Under the pieces are notes generated by a model. The model was not told where the DNA came from, did no database searches, and saw nothing but the letters and a program-made list of their open reading frames with translations. A DNA stretch of 64,000 nucleotides from Gonatopus flavifemur. Lineage: Eukaryota > Arthropoda > Insecta > Hymenoptera > Dryinidae. The DNA lies in the NCBI GenBank assembly GCA_018340375.1, contig JAFFJZ010000002.1, forward strand, positions 24,818,001-24,882,000, written 5' to 3'. Positions 22,561 through 34,251 of the stretch are shown one piece after another (positions within the stretch are counted from its first letter, which is position 1; each line of letters opens with the position of its first letter). The position numbers were made by a program, and so were the translations under genes.

Positions 22561-23813
22561 CACACGGAGCCCGAGTCGAAAAATTGAAACCTGATTTCGA
22601 ACTATTCAAAGACTGATCTTACCTTTTTGAACAGTATGAGATGAGGATTAATGAGAACCTGTTTTGATCCGTAATACGCAACGAATGCGCATTCTGTCAG
22701 GTCGAATTTTAAAACCTGATATACCTCTATTTTTCTTTCACCCTTATTTTCACCTGGTTATGGAATTTTGTGAATTCTATTCAGAAAATACCAGCTGCGA
22801 GATATCTGCTAAATCTAATTTTAAAAATGATTAAAAAATAATGATATATGATTAAACTCTCGAGATGTACAATTGTAGATTTGTAAAATTTCCTTGTTTG
22901 AAATGAAAACGATAAATTCTTTCTCTCTTTTGTGACGTGATTTTTGAATCGTTAATTTCATACAACAATCAGGGAAATTTATTGTTTTTTATGGAAGATT
23001 TTTAGCAAGGTAATATATGTTTACAATTTGTACATCTCGATGATTCAACTATATTGCATTATGTTTTTATAATTTGTAAAATTAGATTTAGCTAGTATCT
23101 CGTTGCTGGCATTTTCTGAATAAAATTTACAAACAAATTATTATTATTATTATGATAGTCTTCAAAATACGAGTGCGATTGAAATTGTTACACCTGAAAT
23201 ATATTATTGAATTAAAATAGCAAGTTCCAAACATTGAGGAATTTTGAATGGATATCGAAATTTAAATATGAAAATTAATTGGATATGTATATATGGATGT
23301 AAACTTATTATTCTAAATAAATTTCAAACATCTTATTTTCTCATGAAATTCATTCGATTTCATTTTCATTATACTTTTTCAAGTCTCATGTTATAGAATT
23401 TATTGACATTTCATTATTCTCAGAAATTATCAAAGTTCCAAATGCGATTAAATTTACGTTATGTTCACTTAGTGTAATTTTTTAATAATAAAATTATATT
23501 GATTAATTAATACTGAACTTTATCATCCATAAATGATGCATACATTTGAATTTCGTTATACATTTGCAAACCAGGTTAGAATCAAGATGAACAGAACATT
23601 ATCGGGTTGAAACAGTTGTGAGCAGGATTTATAATTTTTCTTTCAAATTCCAACAGATTGAGATCAGGTTGTGACCTGAATTTGAATCACTATGTATAGA
23701 ACAATATCAGGTTCAGAAGGAATGAAATCAGGTTGAACTGAATCAAATCAGGTCGAATACAATATGAGATCAGGTTAAACAGACCAAGATCAGCTCTTAA
23801 TTTTTCGACTTGG
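22561..23813. repeat. Long foldback with AGTCGAAAAATT ends and CAGGTT words
   Basis: CCCGAGTCGAAAAATTGA at left faces TTAATTTTTCGACTTGGG at right. AACCTGAT/ATCAGGTT words fill the outer parts. An inner palindrome (about 22764-23133) pairs AGATGTACAA with TTGTACATCT and AATCTAATTTT with AAAATTAGATT. Confidence 0.55.
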
Positions 23814-24310
23814 GAGAAAAATGCAGCTCGACAGGAAAGTAATCTTTTGACGAAAATTGAAGAAAAACTCTTAAAATCTGAGAATATTTCTTAAACTCTA
23901 AGAGTTTTTCTCAAGCAGCGTAGTAGAGAGAAAATGGTTCACATTTTTGTTGAATTCTATTTGAAAAACACTGCAGAATTATCAATACTTAACAAACAAT
24001 AGAAAGATGTGTGAACTTTTCGGAAGTCGCGCCTGATATTTTACAAAGTGGATACGGAAATTTCGAAATCACTTTGTAAAATTTCAGGCGCGACTTAAGA
24101 AAAGTTCATACATCTTTCTATTGTTTGTTGAGTATTGATAATTCTGCAGTGTTTTTCAAATAGAATTCAACAAAAATGTGAACTGTTTTCTCTCCACTAC
24201 GCTGCTTGAGAAAAACTCTTAGATTTTAAGAAATATTCTCAGATTTTAAGAGTTTTTCTTCAATTTTCATCAAAAGATTATTTTCCTCTCGGGCTGCATT
24301 TTTCTCCGTG
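23811..24310. repeat. 500-bp foldback, GGAGAAAAATGCAGC ends
   Basis: Arms of about 230 bp are nearly perfect inverses. Shared blocks include CTTAAAATCTGAGAATATTT, GTTCACATTTTTGTTGAATT and ATCTTTCTATTGTTTGTTGA; the centre is GGCGCGACTT. The right end is CTCCGTG followed by CA. A half copy lies at 49100-49270. Confidence 0.75.
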
Positions 24311-24319
24311 CATCTTGTG

Positions 24320-24715
24320 AAGTCAATATTTGGACGATTTCAAAAAATACTCATACAGCAAAAATTTTGTTTTATCTAAAAGATTTCTAATGCAACAGTT
24401 TTCACTGTCTTTAAAATGTCTTAGTTTAAGAAATCTAAAAGACATCTAAAAGAGATCTGAAGACATCTTTTAGTTTTGTTAAACGAAGAAATCTTAAAGA
24501 CAGTGAAAACTGTTGCATAATAAATCTTTTAGACAAAGCAAAATTTTTGCTTGGATGGGTAGTTCGAGCTACCACAATTTTAGTTGATTTTACAGCTGGG
24601 AATGTAAGATTTACATCAGCTGTAGTATATCTCATATTCGTTATCGTAAAATCAACTCAAATTGTGGTAGCTTGAACTATTTTTGAAATCGTCCAAATAT
24701 CGACTCCACAAGAAA
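24320..24715. repeat. Foldback with another foldback inserted
   Basis: The outer arms ATTTGGACGATTTCAAAAA and TTTTTGAAATCGTCCAAAT pair. The inner element (about 24358-24557) has CAGCAAAAATTTTGTTT against AAAGCAAAATTTTTGCTTGG and AAGACATCTTTT words. The remaining outer part, GCTACCACAATTTTAGTTGA, is the same family as 43540-43705. Confidence 0.6.
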
Positions 24716-25188
24716 TAAATTTTACACCTCTTTTTTTCTTAGTGTATAGAAGCTATTTTTTAGGTATTTCGACTACTTATTGAGGTCCCTTGAGAAAATT
24801 CACACCATTGTGACCAAGACGTTTCATTTCTGTCTCCACAAAATTGGAGGAAATATGGAGAGTTGTAGACAGAATGAAGTAAATTTCCCTAAGGGTTGTA
24901 ACAGCGAGAAATGTAGATGCACGGAGAAAAAAATATACTACTTTTTCTTAATTTGCTTGCTAAACCAGAAATAGGGAGGATTGTAAAATGGATTTCTACA
25001 TAAAAATACGGGAGATTACGAATGAATAATAATTGAATTTTACTATACGCTTTATGAATTTTAACATTCAGCGTTTAAGGGGGGAAATACAAGCAAATGT
25101 ACCTTTTATTTGAGAATTTATTAAAATTCATTGGTTAAAGATAAAATAATGAAATTAAGCACACCTTAAATATACGTTCGAAACTATA
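24716..25188. other. No gene recognised
   Basis: AT-rich spacer. One CACGGAGAAAAAAAT end at about 24930 suggests a truncated element. No coding signal. Confidence 0.3.
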
Positions 25189-25580
25189 CCCGTACAGCAC
25201 AACCACCGATCCTCCACCTAGGACTTCGGTGGACTGGAGGTGGAGAATTGGTGGAGAAATGGGAGCCGTGGAAATAAGGGAGAAATAAGGGAGAGTCTCC
25301 GTTGAGGCAACGGAGAGACGACGGAGAAATGTCCGCCCCTTGTATTTTCAGTGAAACTTGAATCCGTGAATTCATACATTCAGATTTGGTTACTTAAATG
25401 CACCAATAAGACTTATATTGAAAATACAGGGGGCGGACATTTCTCCGTCGCCTCTCCGTTGCCTCAACGGAGACTCTCCCTTATTTCTCCCTTATTTCCA
25501 CGGCTCCCATTTCTCCACCAATTCTCCACCTCCAGTCCACCGAAGTCCTAGGTGGAGGATCGGTGGTTGTGCTGTACGGG
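25189..25580. repeat. Near-perfect 392-bp foldback, CCCGTACAGCAC ends, TA duplication
   Basis: The arms of about 163 bp differ at only about two positions. The words are unusually GC-rich for this window (CCACCGATCCTCCACC, GGTGGAGAA). Both flanks are TA. High arm identity suggests recent movement and a strong hairpin transcript. A half copy is at 41710-41830. Confidence 0.8.
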
Positions 25581-26134
25581 TATCTTTACAATTTTTTTGA
25601 GACAAATATATTTCAAAATGGCGGAGCTACGAGTTGGCACTCCGTTTTTGCGCCGTGCAGCCCACAGGGTTCAATTTTTATCTAAAATCACAAAACCAAA
25701 ATTCTATTGTTAAAGTATATCAAAACGCACAACTTGACGGGGAGAAAAACAAAAAATGAAATTCATTTAATACATTGTTTTTTTCAATTTTTAAATTAAA
25801 AACAAAAGTGTGTTTTTTTTCAAAACGCTTCTGAAATTTCACATATTCTAACAATTGAATTTTAGTGTTTAGATTTTAGAACAAAATTGAGGCCTGTAGC
25901 CTGCACGCCGCAAAAACGAGGGACCAACTTCTAGCAGCTGTAGCTCCACCATTTTCAATATTTTTGTTTCAACAAAATTACAAAGATATTTTGAAACGTA
26001 GATTTCAAGATGTGCGTTATTTCATGAATGGATCCTCAGCCAATTTTTCGTAATAAATTCTGAAAAAATGGTACGTTTACATGTATTTCCCCCGTTAAAA
26101 TTTCAATCCTACCGATGACTTTTTCTACAATATT
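25581..26134. repeat. Weak palindrome around GGCGGAGCTACGAGTTGG
   Basis: AAATGGCGGAGCTACGAGTTGG near 25617 (read in two pieces) faces CTAGCAGCTGTAGCTCCACCATTTT near 25931, with GCCGTGCAG/CTGCACGCCG paired further in. A diverged foldback with no coding signal. Confidence 0.45.
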
Positions 26135-26382
26135 CACTGTAAAAAAAATTTGTTGAATTCCAAACAAAAATGCTTGGAAATTTACAAACTTGGTTTGGAA
26201 AAATAATTTCCGAACCTTTTTTGTAAATTGCCGAACAAAAGATTGTGAATTTTCAAAAATCTTCGTGAAATCACAAAATTTTTTGAATGTTTACAAACTT
26301 TTATTTGGTAATTTACAAAAAAAGTTTGTGTAAAAAACTGCCAAACTTCTTTGGCAGTTTAGGAAGTATATTTTTTACAGTG
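26135..26382. repeat. Foldback, CACTGTAAAAAA ends, TT duplication
   Basis: CACTGTAAAAAAAATTTG at left and TATATTTTTTACAGTG at right. The interior is built of GAAATTTACAAACTT words in both senses. Both flanks are TT. Confidence 0.75.
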
Positions 26383-26479
26383 TTCGTATTCTTCCGTATT
26401 TTTGTGTAAAAATTTATTTCACAAATTTCCTGTTCCTGGTTTATGAAGAAAAATTACAAAAATTCTTATATTTTCGAGC

Positions 26480-28488
26480 GGCATTTTTCTCCGTGTGGCA
26501 CAATAGAAATATCACCCCCAAATTGTTTTGCTATGCAAACATCAACCACAAAACCTGCGCTGTCACAGCAATTATGAATTCTTGCTACGGCGGCTGACAT
26601 CGAGCAAAGAAAGAAATTCGTTTTTCTTTCACCTAGAATACGATTCTGCTTCATTGCAGCAGGTTTGCCAATTTTCACACTCGGTCTTTTTTCTCTAATC
26701 AAAATATGACTTTTCATCATCTAATTTTCCTGAGGATTATTATTTCCCAAGTGTGCGACACACAGCTTCTTCCCCCAAGTATTCAACATAATCTTCGAGA
26801 AGAAGGGTTGAGTAAACAGTATCGACGCTCCTGAAATCAACCTACTGTGCTCATCGACGTCATAGGGGTTGTTCGGGGGTGGCCGGTCGACCTCGACAGG
26901 GTTGACGACGACCGCGCCTAGAGAACACGTGGAAAGTGAAAGAGGGAGGAACGCTTGTGATCTCTGTTTCTTTGACGTGAGAAGAGGAACAAGTCTAGAC
27001 CGGGCCGTGTCACGATCAACAAGTACACCATAAGTAGTACCTACCACGCGTATTACATGCAGTGCATCCAAACCCTTAGTGACAGTTCTAGTTTATGATT
27101 ATGAAATTCATCAATGTATCCGAATTTATATACATCTTTTATCATTGTTTCCGGAATCTCTTTTACCATCATCTTCCGGAGAGCAGTACTCTTGTTTTCT
27201 GTTTCGTGAATGGGCTAACGAACTGAAACAGCAAAAGTCCCATATAAGGGTGTCATGTGAATGAAATTTGACTTGTGGTTTTTGTATAACTGTATCATTT
27301 TCATATCACGGTAATACCATATTCAGTGCGCGTATCGATGTGATACAGACGTTACTTTGTTCTCACGTTGATATATTTTTAGATCGATAAAAGAGTCATC
27401 TGGAAAAGATTTCAAGATCTCTTTTCCTCGCAAAAGTACGCGTATATATGTGTGTGTTTGTATACATACGTATGTGTATTTGTCATTTGCCAAGATGAAT
27501 TACGGGACGACCTCGCAACAAGCAATTGGGAGTATCTTTCGCAGCGAGGAACCTGCGCCCACCGTCGCCCGCTTGCTTGTCTTTAATAATAGATAAACTG
27601 TAAAAAAATTCGCGAAGAAAATAAAAGATGAAAGAAATTCCCGGATACCAGAATAAAAAGCGTGAGACGTACATATGTGCGCGTTCGTTCTTCTCGACGC
27701 GAAATTCACATCCTCGAAGTTTCACTGAATGAACTTTCAAAAAATTATTCTTAGTCCGACAAGTTGGAATTTTGAAAAAAATTAAATTTCGATTCACAAA
27801 CAATTGAAAAGAAAGAAATATATCATGGCAATATTCGAGTACAAAGCATCTCACCTGCCGTTTCAATATAGAATTATTCGAGCCAAATTTTTCACCAAGC
27901 AAGGTCGATGTTTGGATGGATGATCCGCTATTTCGTGAGAAAATTGTAGATCGAACAGCAATCGACGAAGAGACCAGTCAAGACCAGAAATCAGGTGTAT
28001 CGATCGTTTTCATTTGTACAAATGTGAGAATGATTGAGATTTTATTGTCAATAGAATAATTTGCCTACGCAAACTTAAGTGTTGGATGGTTATTATTGTT
28101 ATCATATAATAGATCCATCGATATTTTCCATCAACTCAATGTCTAGTCAACTACTGTGATATTATATGTGATGATATCAACCTTCGGTGTACAATCAACG
28201 AAAAAATAAAAGATTGATTGAACTTATTGTGTTCAATGTGCAAATTTACATCGATCAAATTATTTTCTCGCTCGACGATGTTTACCTGTTTCTCTTCATC
28301 GTAAAAAGATAGAGGAAGATATCGAAGAATTTGGTGTACATACAATGATTTACGGGACCAAACAAGGACTTCTCTCAAAAGATTGACATTATTCTTAACA
28401 TGAATGTGTGTTATTACAACCAAGTAAATTTCAACAGCTGACGGTGACAATCGCTTGAGATGACTTTATTCAAGATTTTTCGACGATA
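26480..28488. promoter_or_regulatory. Repeat-poor, CG-containing upstream region with candidate initiator
   Basis: The only long stretch in the right half without foldbacks, with a higher CG content around 26860-27060 (GGGGTGGCCGGTCGACC). At 27322-27336 it carries TTCAGTGCGCGTATC, which recurs exactly at 58593. TCAGT is the arthropod initiator core. It may be the promoter or 5' UTR of the gene at 28489. Minus-strand frames at 26466-27071 and 27483-27902 have no recognisable domains and I do not call them. Confidence 0.35.
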
Positions 28489-28893
28489 ATGACGTCATCG
28501 TCGTCGGTCCAAAGGGCCCTCCTGGGACTGACGATATTGACGAGTTTGTTATTATTGTTAGCTGTTTTCTTAACTCATAAAAAGTTTACCCTTGAGACAC
28601 GCAGGAAGGACGGTATTCTGCTTGAAATGATAGCTAATATCAGTTCCAGTTTGGATCGTCTGGATACCAATTTTGAAGGGATAGCAATGCAAACGGAAAT
28701 CGCTAAAAGTCGACTCAAACAATTGGCGGCTATTCATCGCGATAGTTTGGTCGCTTGTGCTCTCTTTCACGAGAAGAAACGACAATTGAAGAGAACAACA
28801 CCAGCGGTGGGTATCATGCACGGTAATAACAACTATATTGAAAATGCTGAACTTGATATATTTCATACCTCTCAAGTTATCAGAAGAGGATAG
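28489..28893 (+). CDS. Small single-pass membrane protein (134 aa), function unknown
   Basis: The ATG is the first after an in-frame TGA at 28456. Residues 11-28 (LLGLTILTSLLLLLAVFL) form one membrane span or signal anchor, followed by a basic helix and an amphipathic heptad-like stretch (MIANISSSLDRLDTNF, then ETAKSR-like segments) suggesting a short coiled coil. The C-terminal third is basic, then polar. Codon composition is more balanced than in the flanks and the region lacks repeats, which favours a real gene. The short N-terminal tail is compatible with type II topology. No family recognised. A dead mariner begins 140 bp after the stop, so the 3' end may have been remodelled. It could be one exon of a larger gene, but no splice site is needed. 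Confidence 0.55.
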   Translation: MTSSSSVQRALLGLTILTSLLLLLAVFLTHKKFTLETRRKDGILLEMIANISSSLDRLDTNFEGIAMQTEIAKSRLKQLAAIHRDSLVACALFHEKKRQLKRTTPAVGIMHGNNNYIENAELDIFHTSQVIRRG

Positions 28894-29030
28894 AGTTCTT
28901 ATTCGCATCTGATGGAATAGTATCCTTTTGGGAAGAAAGGTATCATATTTCTTCAGATACGGATAGAGATCCTCTCCGTTTCTGATGGAATTTTTACCAA
29001 AGCTCGTACATTTTCATATTTCAGTGAAAT

Positions 29031-30275
29031 ATTAGGTGTTGAAACTCGGCTTCTTTTGTCAAATTCAATTTTATTAAAAAAATACTTCTTTCAAGAATTA
29101 TCGATTAAAATATTCGCCATTATTATCTACAGTCTTTTGCCATTTATCGGGTAGTAGATGAATGCCTTCACGATAGAAAATTGGTGGTTTTGAAACAAAA
29201 TAGTTATCCAGCCATTTCCGGACATCTTCGATATTCATGAAGTGCTGCTCCTTCAAATATGACTACATTGATCTAAATAAGTGATAATCAGAAGGAGTTG
29301 AGTCTGGTAAATATGCCGCATGAGGTACAACTTCCCAGCCTAAATTGAAGATAAGTTCCTGGGTTGGTTTTGCTGTATGTGGACGTGCAGCATCATCACT
29401 TTTCACCTTCCTTGCCCCGTAAGTGGTCTTTTTTCCTCCACAGCATCACTTACTTTGATCAGTTGGGCCCGGTAACGCTCAGCTGTGATAGTTTGGCCAG
29501 GTTCGAGGAGCCCGTAATAAATGATTCCTTTCCAATCCCACCAGACACAGAGTAAAACTTTCTTTGCATGAATATACGGTTTTTCAACTGATGTAGATGG
29601 CTGGCCCGGATCAATCCGTGCTTTTCTACGTATAGGATTGCCGTACGAAATCCATTTTTCATCACTCGTAATGATTTTATGCAGAAAATTCTTCTTTTTG
29701 AACCGAGAAAGCAAATTCATGTAAATGGCAACTCTTTGTCTTTTATTTTCTTCCATCAGTTTACGAGGGACCCATTTTCCTTCCTTCTGTATTTTTCCCA
29801 ATGCATGCAATCGAAGTGAAATTCCTTGACGAGTAACTCCTAACTATTCTGCAAGCTCTTCTTGAATTTGACATGGATTTTCATTCGGTAAAATTTCAAG
29901 TTCTTCATCCTCAAATTTTTCGATTGCACCTGGACGTGGATCGTTCCCAAGACTGAAATTTGTATTACGAAATCTTGTAAACCACTGTTTCACTGTTGAA
30001 TGGCTCACAGAATGTTGAGCCAATGTCGTATTAATCAATTCCATGGCTTGAGCAGCATTTTTATTCTATTTGAAAACAGAATAGAATACGATGGTGTGAA
30101 TGTTGCTTATCGAAATCCATCTCCTAAAATTGATACACAGGAAATTACTACTTGAAAATGACCGATATGACAACTGCAATGTTCACGCTACATATATCCA
30201 AAAAGGCGGACGAATTGGATGCGTTCAAATATTTTGTTTCATGCAACCAACTTAAAGCCGAGTTTCAACTTGCAC
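29031..30275 (-). mobile_element. Dead mariner transposon (Tc1/mariner, D34D transposase)
   Basis: The ends share GTTGAAACTCGGCTT (29038-29052) and its inverse (30255-30269). TTAGGTG follows TA at left; the right end is degraded. Read on the minus strand, an N-terminal helix-turn-helix part (TVKQWFTRFRNTNFSLG) is followed by SDEKW, VWWDWKG, DAARPHT and TPSDYHLF. The second and third catalytic Asp have 34 residues between them, as in mariner. It is inactivated by a TAG after HLFRSM, an in-frame stop near 29840, and a frameshift near 29403. Confidence 0.88.
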
Positions 30276-30277
30276 AC

Positions 30278-30452
30278 ATGGAGAAAAATTATCTATTATA
30301 AATTACTAAACTCTGTAAGTTAATGGTAGAATAATAACATTTTATAATAGAAAGTCTGGCACTTTTCAAGAGAATGTTTGGGATATAACTTCAAAATGCA
30401 AGAATATACTAGCGAGTCTAGTAATTTATAATAGATGATTGTTCTCAGTGCA
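30278..30452. repeat. Foldback, GGAGAAAAATTATC ends
   Basis: TCTATTATAAATTACTA at left pairs with TAGTAATTTATAATAGA at right; the end reads TTCTCAGTG then CA. It directly abuts the mariner. Confidence 0.55.
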
Positions 30453-30762
30453 CCTAATATTATACGGTTCGTCTAAAAACTAACAATATTCCTGCAACAG
30501 CTGTCTACAGCTAGAAAAATAGCTAGCATAGCTAATTGTTATAGCTATGCAAACATCATACTTGCTTTCCGTGCAATCCAATATCAACGAACTAATCCAA
30601 TTTGCAGAATCTATTCCGTTTCCCAGATATTTCGCTCCGATTTGTGCACTGAAAGTAATCAGAGTGAAATTTCTTTCATTCAAGATGTCCTGGTACAGTA
30701 CATTTTACACCAAGATTCAAGGAAATCCTGATTACCAGTGCATCTTTTGTAAATTTACCCGC
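30453..30762. other. No gene recognised
   Basis: Contains a small ATAGCTA/TAGCTAT cluster (30505-30550). Overlapping frames on both strands show no domains. Confidence 0.3.
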
Positions 30763-31261
30763 ACTTGTTGAAAAAGCGATTCCGAAAAATCTGCTTTGAT
30801 AAATGAGCAAAACAGTTGCTGTTACAGCAAAAGTATGGCTATTTTAGCAAAACATTTGCTAATTCAGAAAAATTTTCTAGCCATCTGCACTATAAAAAAA
30901 ATTTCTTTCAACTAAATAAATAGCTTATTTGTCCTCTCTCCATAAAATGTTTCTTGAGATCAATGAAATATTAAATCGAACCGAATAATGGAATGCTTGC
31001 CCTACATAAATTGGTCTTCTAAAGAAATAATTTAATAGTCACAAGTAATCAGTTTTTGCGTCTAATTGAATATTTAATTTCTACAAGTGAATATTTGATG
31101 GAGAGAGGACAAATAAATATTTTTTCCAATGTGTATATCTACAATTTCGGATTGCTGAATGGCGAGGGTTTGTTGAAAAAGCAAGGTTTTGCTGATTTTT
31201 GTCATATCAGCAAAGCAAATTGTCGAGATTTGCTGTTTCAGCAACTTTTTTTCTCTGAGTG
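30763..31261. repeat. TTGCTGTxxCAGCAAA-word foldback, interrupted
   Basis: Same family as 53926-54230 and 61340-61580 (words TTAGCAAAA, GTTGCTGTTACAGC, CGGATTGCTGAATG). The two halves are separated by an insertion at 30889-31132; both sister copies are uninterrupted at the equivalent point (GTCTGTATAT). Confidence 0.65.
30889..31132. repeat. Inserted foldback, CACTATAAAAA / CATTGGAAAAA ends
   Basis: The arms pair through TTTGTCCTCTCTCCAT and ATGGAGAGAGGACAAA. Comparison with the two empty sister sites suggests a 2-bp TG duplication, although the last two bases are ambiguous. Confidence 0.6.
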
Positions 31262-31488
31262 CGAATACCACAGCCACAGAGAAGAACAAAGTGTTCCGAT
31301 GCAACAAATCAATCATCAAATATCTCATTACATAATGTTAGCCACTTCGAATTCGAATCTTGGAAGTAATTGTTGAAATCGATTCAATTGTTTTATAATC
31401 CACCTCGAGTGGAAGAATTTTCAAAATTGTATATAATTTATATTCAATTGAATATACTTTATGTATAAATTATATAAAGGGTGTCCCA

Positions 31489-31785
31489 GAACAAAATACC
31501 GATATTACACCAGCGTATTTCCGAGAGAAAACCGAACAATTTTTCCATTTTCCATTTTTCGATCCGAAGCTTAGTTTTCGAGTTATAAAACAAATAAGTT
31601 GACATTCACGTGGCAAGTACATCGGCTAGTCCAATCATCGAAGAGCATACTTATGTAGCATCCACTTGATTCGTTGAAATCAACGCTGAAACTAAGCCTC
31701 GGATCAAAAAAATGGAAAAGTTGTTCAGTTTTTCTCTCAGGAACACGCTGGTGAAAGGTCGGTACTTTCTTCTGGGGCACCCTGT
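31489..31785. repeat. MITE with GGGTGTCCCAGAA ends
   Basis: GGGTGTCCCAGAACAAAATA at left is inverted at right as TACTTTCTTCTGGGGCACCC. ACCAGCGT and the (C/G)GATC(C/A)GA(A/G)GC(T/C)TAG blocks pair inside. TATA sequence flanks both sides. Confidence 0.6.
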
Positions 31786-31789
31786 ATAA

Positions 31790-33914
31790 TTATTAGAGCA
31801 TTTTATGTTCTTGGGACGATATTTTTTTCTTTTAACCTACCTGACAATTTGATATTTTATGGAAAATAAAAAATATTCCCGCTTGAAAGAAATTCTGAGT
31901 AAATTAAAGGCTTAGCTCATCCAAAAATTCGGTCTTCCTATTTGAATAACCCAGGAGACTGGTTGATTTTGGTTTCAACTCAGTTTTTCGAGGCGAAAAA
32001 GAATCTTTTTCGAAAAAATGAATATGATGAGCTGGGAGGGCATAGAATTCACTGCCACATAACTTCCTATGGGATGAAAATAGGTGATCTGAAAAGAATC
32101 GATTCTTTTTTATACAATTTTTATCGAATTTCAATCGCAATTATTTAAAATTGTTTGGTATTTCATTTTTATTTTATTTCATTTTCGTAATTTACATACA
32201 TTCAAGTATATACACACAGAAAATTTCAAGTCAATTCGGCGATTATTGTCCAAGTTACACGCATATTTGTAAAATTTTTTAACTCTATGTCAAGTGCTTT
32301 TGAAACTTTGAACGCGTTTTTCTCCAAACTGTGTTTTCAAAGTCGGTGACCAAGATTTCTGAAAAACGGCTGGACCGATCAGTCTCAAATTTCAACACGA
32401 GGTTGTCGACTATAGCTTTTAATTAATTAATCGAAGGTTTCTTCTCACCGATGAATATTTTTATTTTTATGAACAATTTAAGGCCAAAATTTTGGCGCAA
32501 AATCGACTTTTTTTCTTAGAAGCCGCCATTTTGTCAAAAAATTTTATCTTGCTTATTCCTTTGATTAATCACTAGATTATGCATTACTTTAACGAAATCC
32601 ATTTGGTTTTTTCATTTTAAAAGAGTTAGTCCTGAGATATCGTGGTTACCGCAAAGCGCTTTTTTTTAGAGGAGCTCCAGGAGAAATTCTTGAAAAATCG
32701 CTTTTTTTGCGCCCCTTAACTGTATATAACCCCTTAATGCAAATCGACATCAAAGCCCTCATAATTTTGTATTTATTGATCTTAAAAAAAAATTAACTCA
32801 AAATACACTTTGTATGGCTCTGAAATTTGTAATCCTAGAAACTACTCATTCAAATACAGTACTCAAATGTGAATTTCAATAAATACAAAATTTATAAGAG
32901 ATTCCATGTCGATTTTTATTAAAGTTCAACTCTGGAACTCTCAAACTATTGGTCGGACAATTGGTTTATCTCGTAGGGAACTTTTTTGTAGCAAATTTTA
33001 ATCCCTATAAAGCCATCATATTCATTTTTTCGAAAAAAATTTTTTCAACACCGACAAATCAATTCAAAACCAAAGTTAACCAGTTTCCCCACGGAGAAAA
33101 GAGATCTTCAAAAAAAAAAAGTCGTTCGCATACATACACAGCAGCAGCCCCCCCTATGTGAATAGTAAATATATCATTGCATTTTGATTTTTTTTTTTTC
33201 ACAAAAAAAATTTCAATTCAGCGATAAACAAAAAGAATTATTCTCATAGTGCACTGAGGGAAAAAAAATTGAGTTGAGTCAAGAAAATGTGCTGAAATAA
33301 TAGAAGAAGATTTTTTTTTTCGAGTACATTTTTTTTTTTTCACTCAAACAATATTTTGCTTTTTGATTGAAATGATTTTGAATGAAAATGAAAATTGAAA
33401 TGAATCAACATATATTCTATTCAGTATTCAAGATACAATCATTTCTTGACTCATTAAAATTTTTTTTTTTTTTTTTTTTCAAATGTGAATCAAAGAAATT
33501 ACATGGCATCGCACTTTGTGACACACACAGACACACAATCATCAGTGAATCACATAGCTCATTCATATGAAGCATATTTATTACAACATTAAACAGTGTT
33601 ACAGTGAACTTTTCTAAAACGGCACTTTTCTGCGTGCTGTGTCATTCAAACGGGGATTCGAATTTTTTAATCAGCCAATCCTCTCTAATTCATTGAGAAT
33701 CCTTTTTCCAATGTGAATATTTTTTACTTTTCTATAAAACATCAAATTCCCAGGTAGGATAGAGAAGAGAAATATCACCCAACCATGAAGCACCTTAATA
33801 ATTATACACCCAGAAAGAAAAATGTCCCAATAATGCCATCATAATGTTGACATGCACGCCAAGAAATGTTCACATTGTGGTACCAAGGTGTTTCCGCATA
33901 AAGCATTGTTATTG
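31790..33914. other. No gene; AT-rich with homopolymer runs
   Basis: Long T or A runs (for example 33461-33479), an interior CACTGAGGGAAAAAAAATTG end near 33252, and sequence around 32320-32720 (GCTGGACCGATCAGTC) that resembles generic insect interspersed repeats. No frame with protein character. Confidence 0.35.
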
Positions 33915-34251
33915 CCCACACAGCACTCGTTGTCTAAAAGATATCTTTGGAAACAATTAAGAACAATGCAAGAAGTCTTATAGCAAAATGAATAGACATC
34001 TTTTAGAAGTCTCAAACTGTTCTTATTTCTGAAAGATATCTTTAAGAATGTTTTCAGGAACCTTTTAGAAATTTCCGAGAGATGTCTTTTAGAAAATCCT
34101 AAAAGGTTTCTGGAGACGTTCTTGAAGATATCTTTTAGAAATAAGAACAGTTTAAGACTTCTAAAAGATGTCTATTCATGTTACATGAGACTTTTTGCAC
34201 TGTTCTTAATTATTTCTGAAGATATCTTTTGGACAACGAGTGCTGTGTGGG
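33915..34251. repeat. Foldback MITE, CCCACACAGCAC ends, TG duplication
   Basis: The arms of about 160 bp are nearly perfect inverses, starting CCCACACAGCACTCGTTGTC and built of AAAGATATCTTTT, AAGAACAATGCA and AAAGATGTCT words. Both flanks are TG. Confidence 0.8.

Noticed and set aside
25184..25600. Mirror-image frames on both strands with identical peptides
   Set aside because: The same peptide arises from both arms of the 25189-25580 palindrome.
26466..27902. Minus-strand frames of 84, 116 and 139 codons
   Set aside because: CG-richer composition makes long frames likely; no domains, no splice logic linking them, and no conserved motif I recognise.
31489..31785. Retroviral or retrotransposon sequence
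   Set aside because: Terminal inverted repeats and no reverse transcriptase or capsid motif here; no LTR pair was noticed anywhere in the window.
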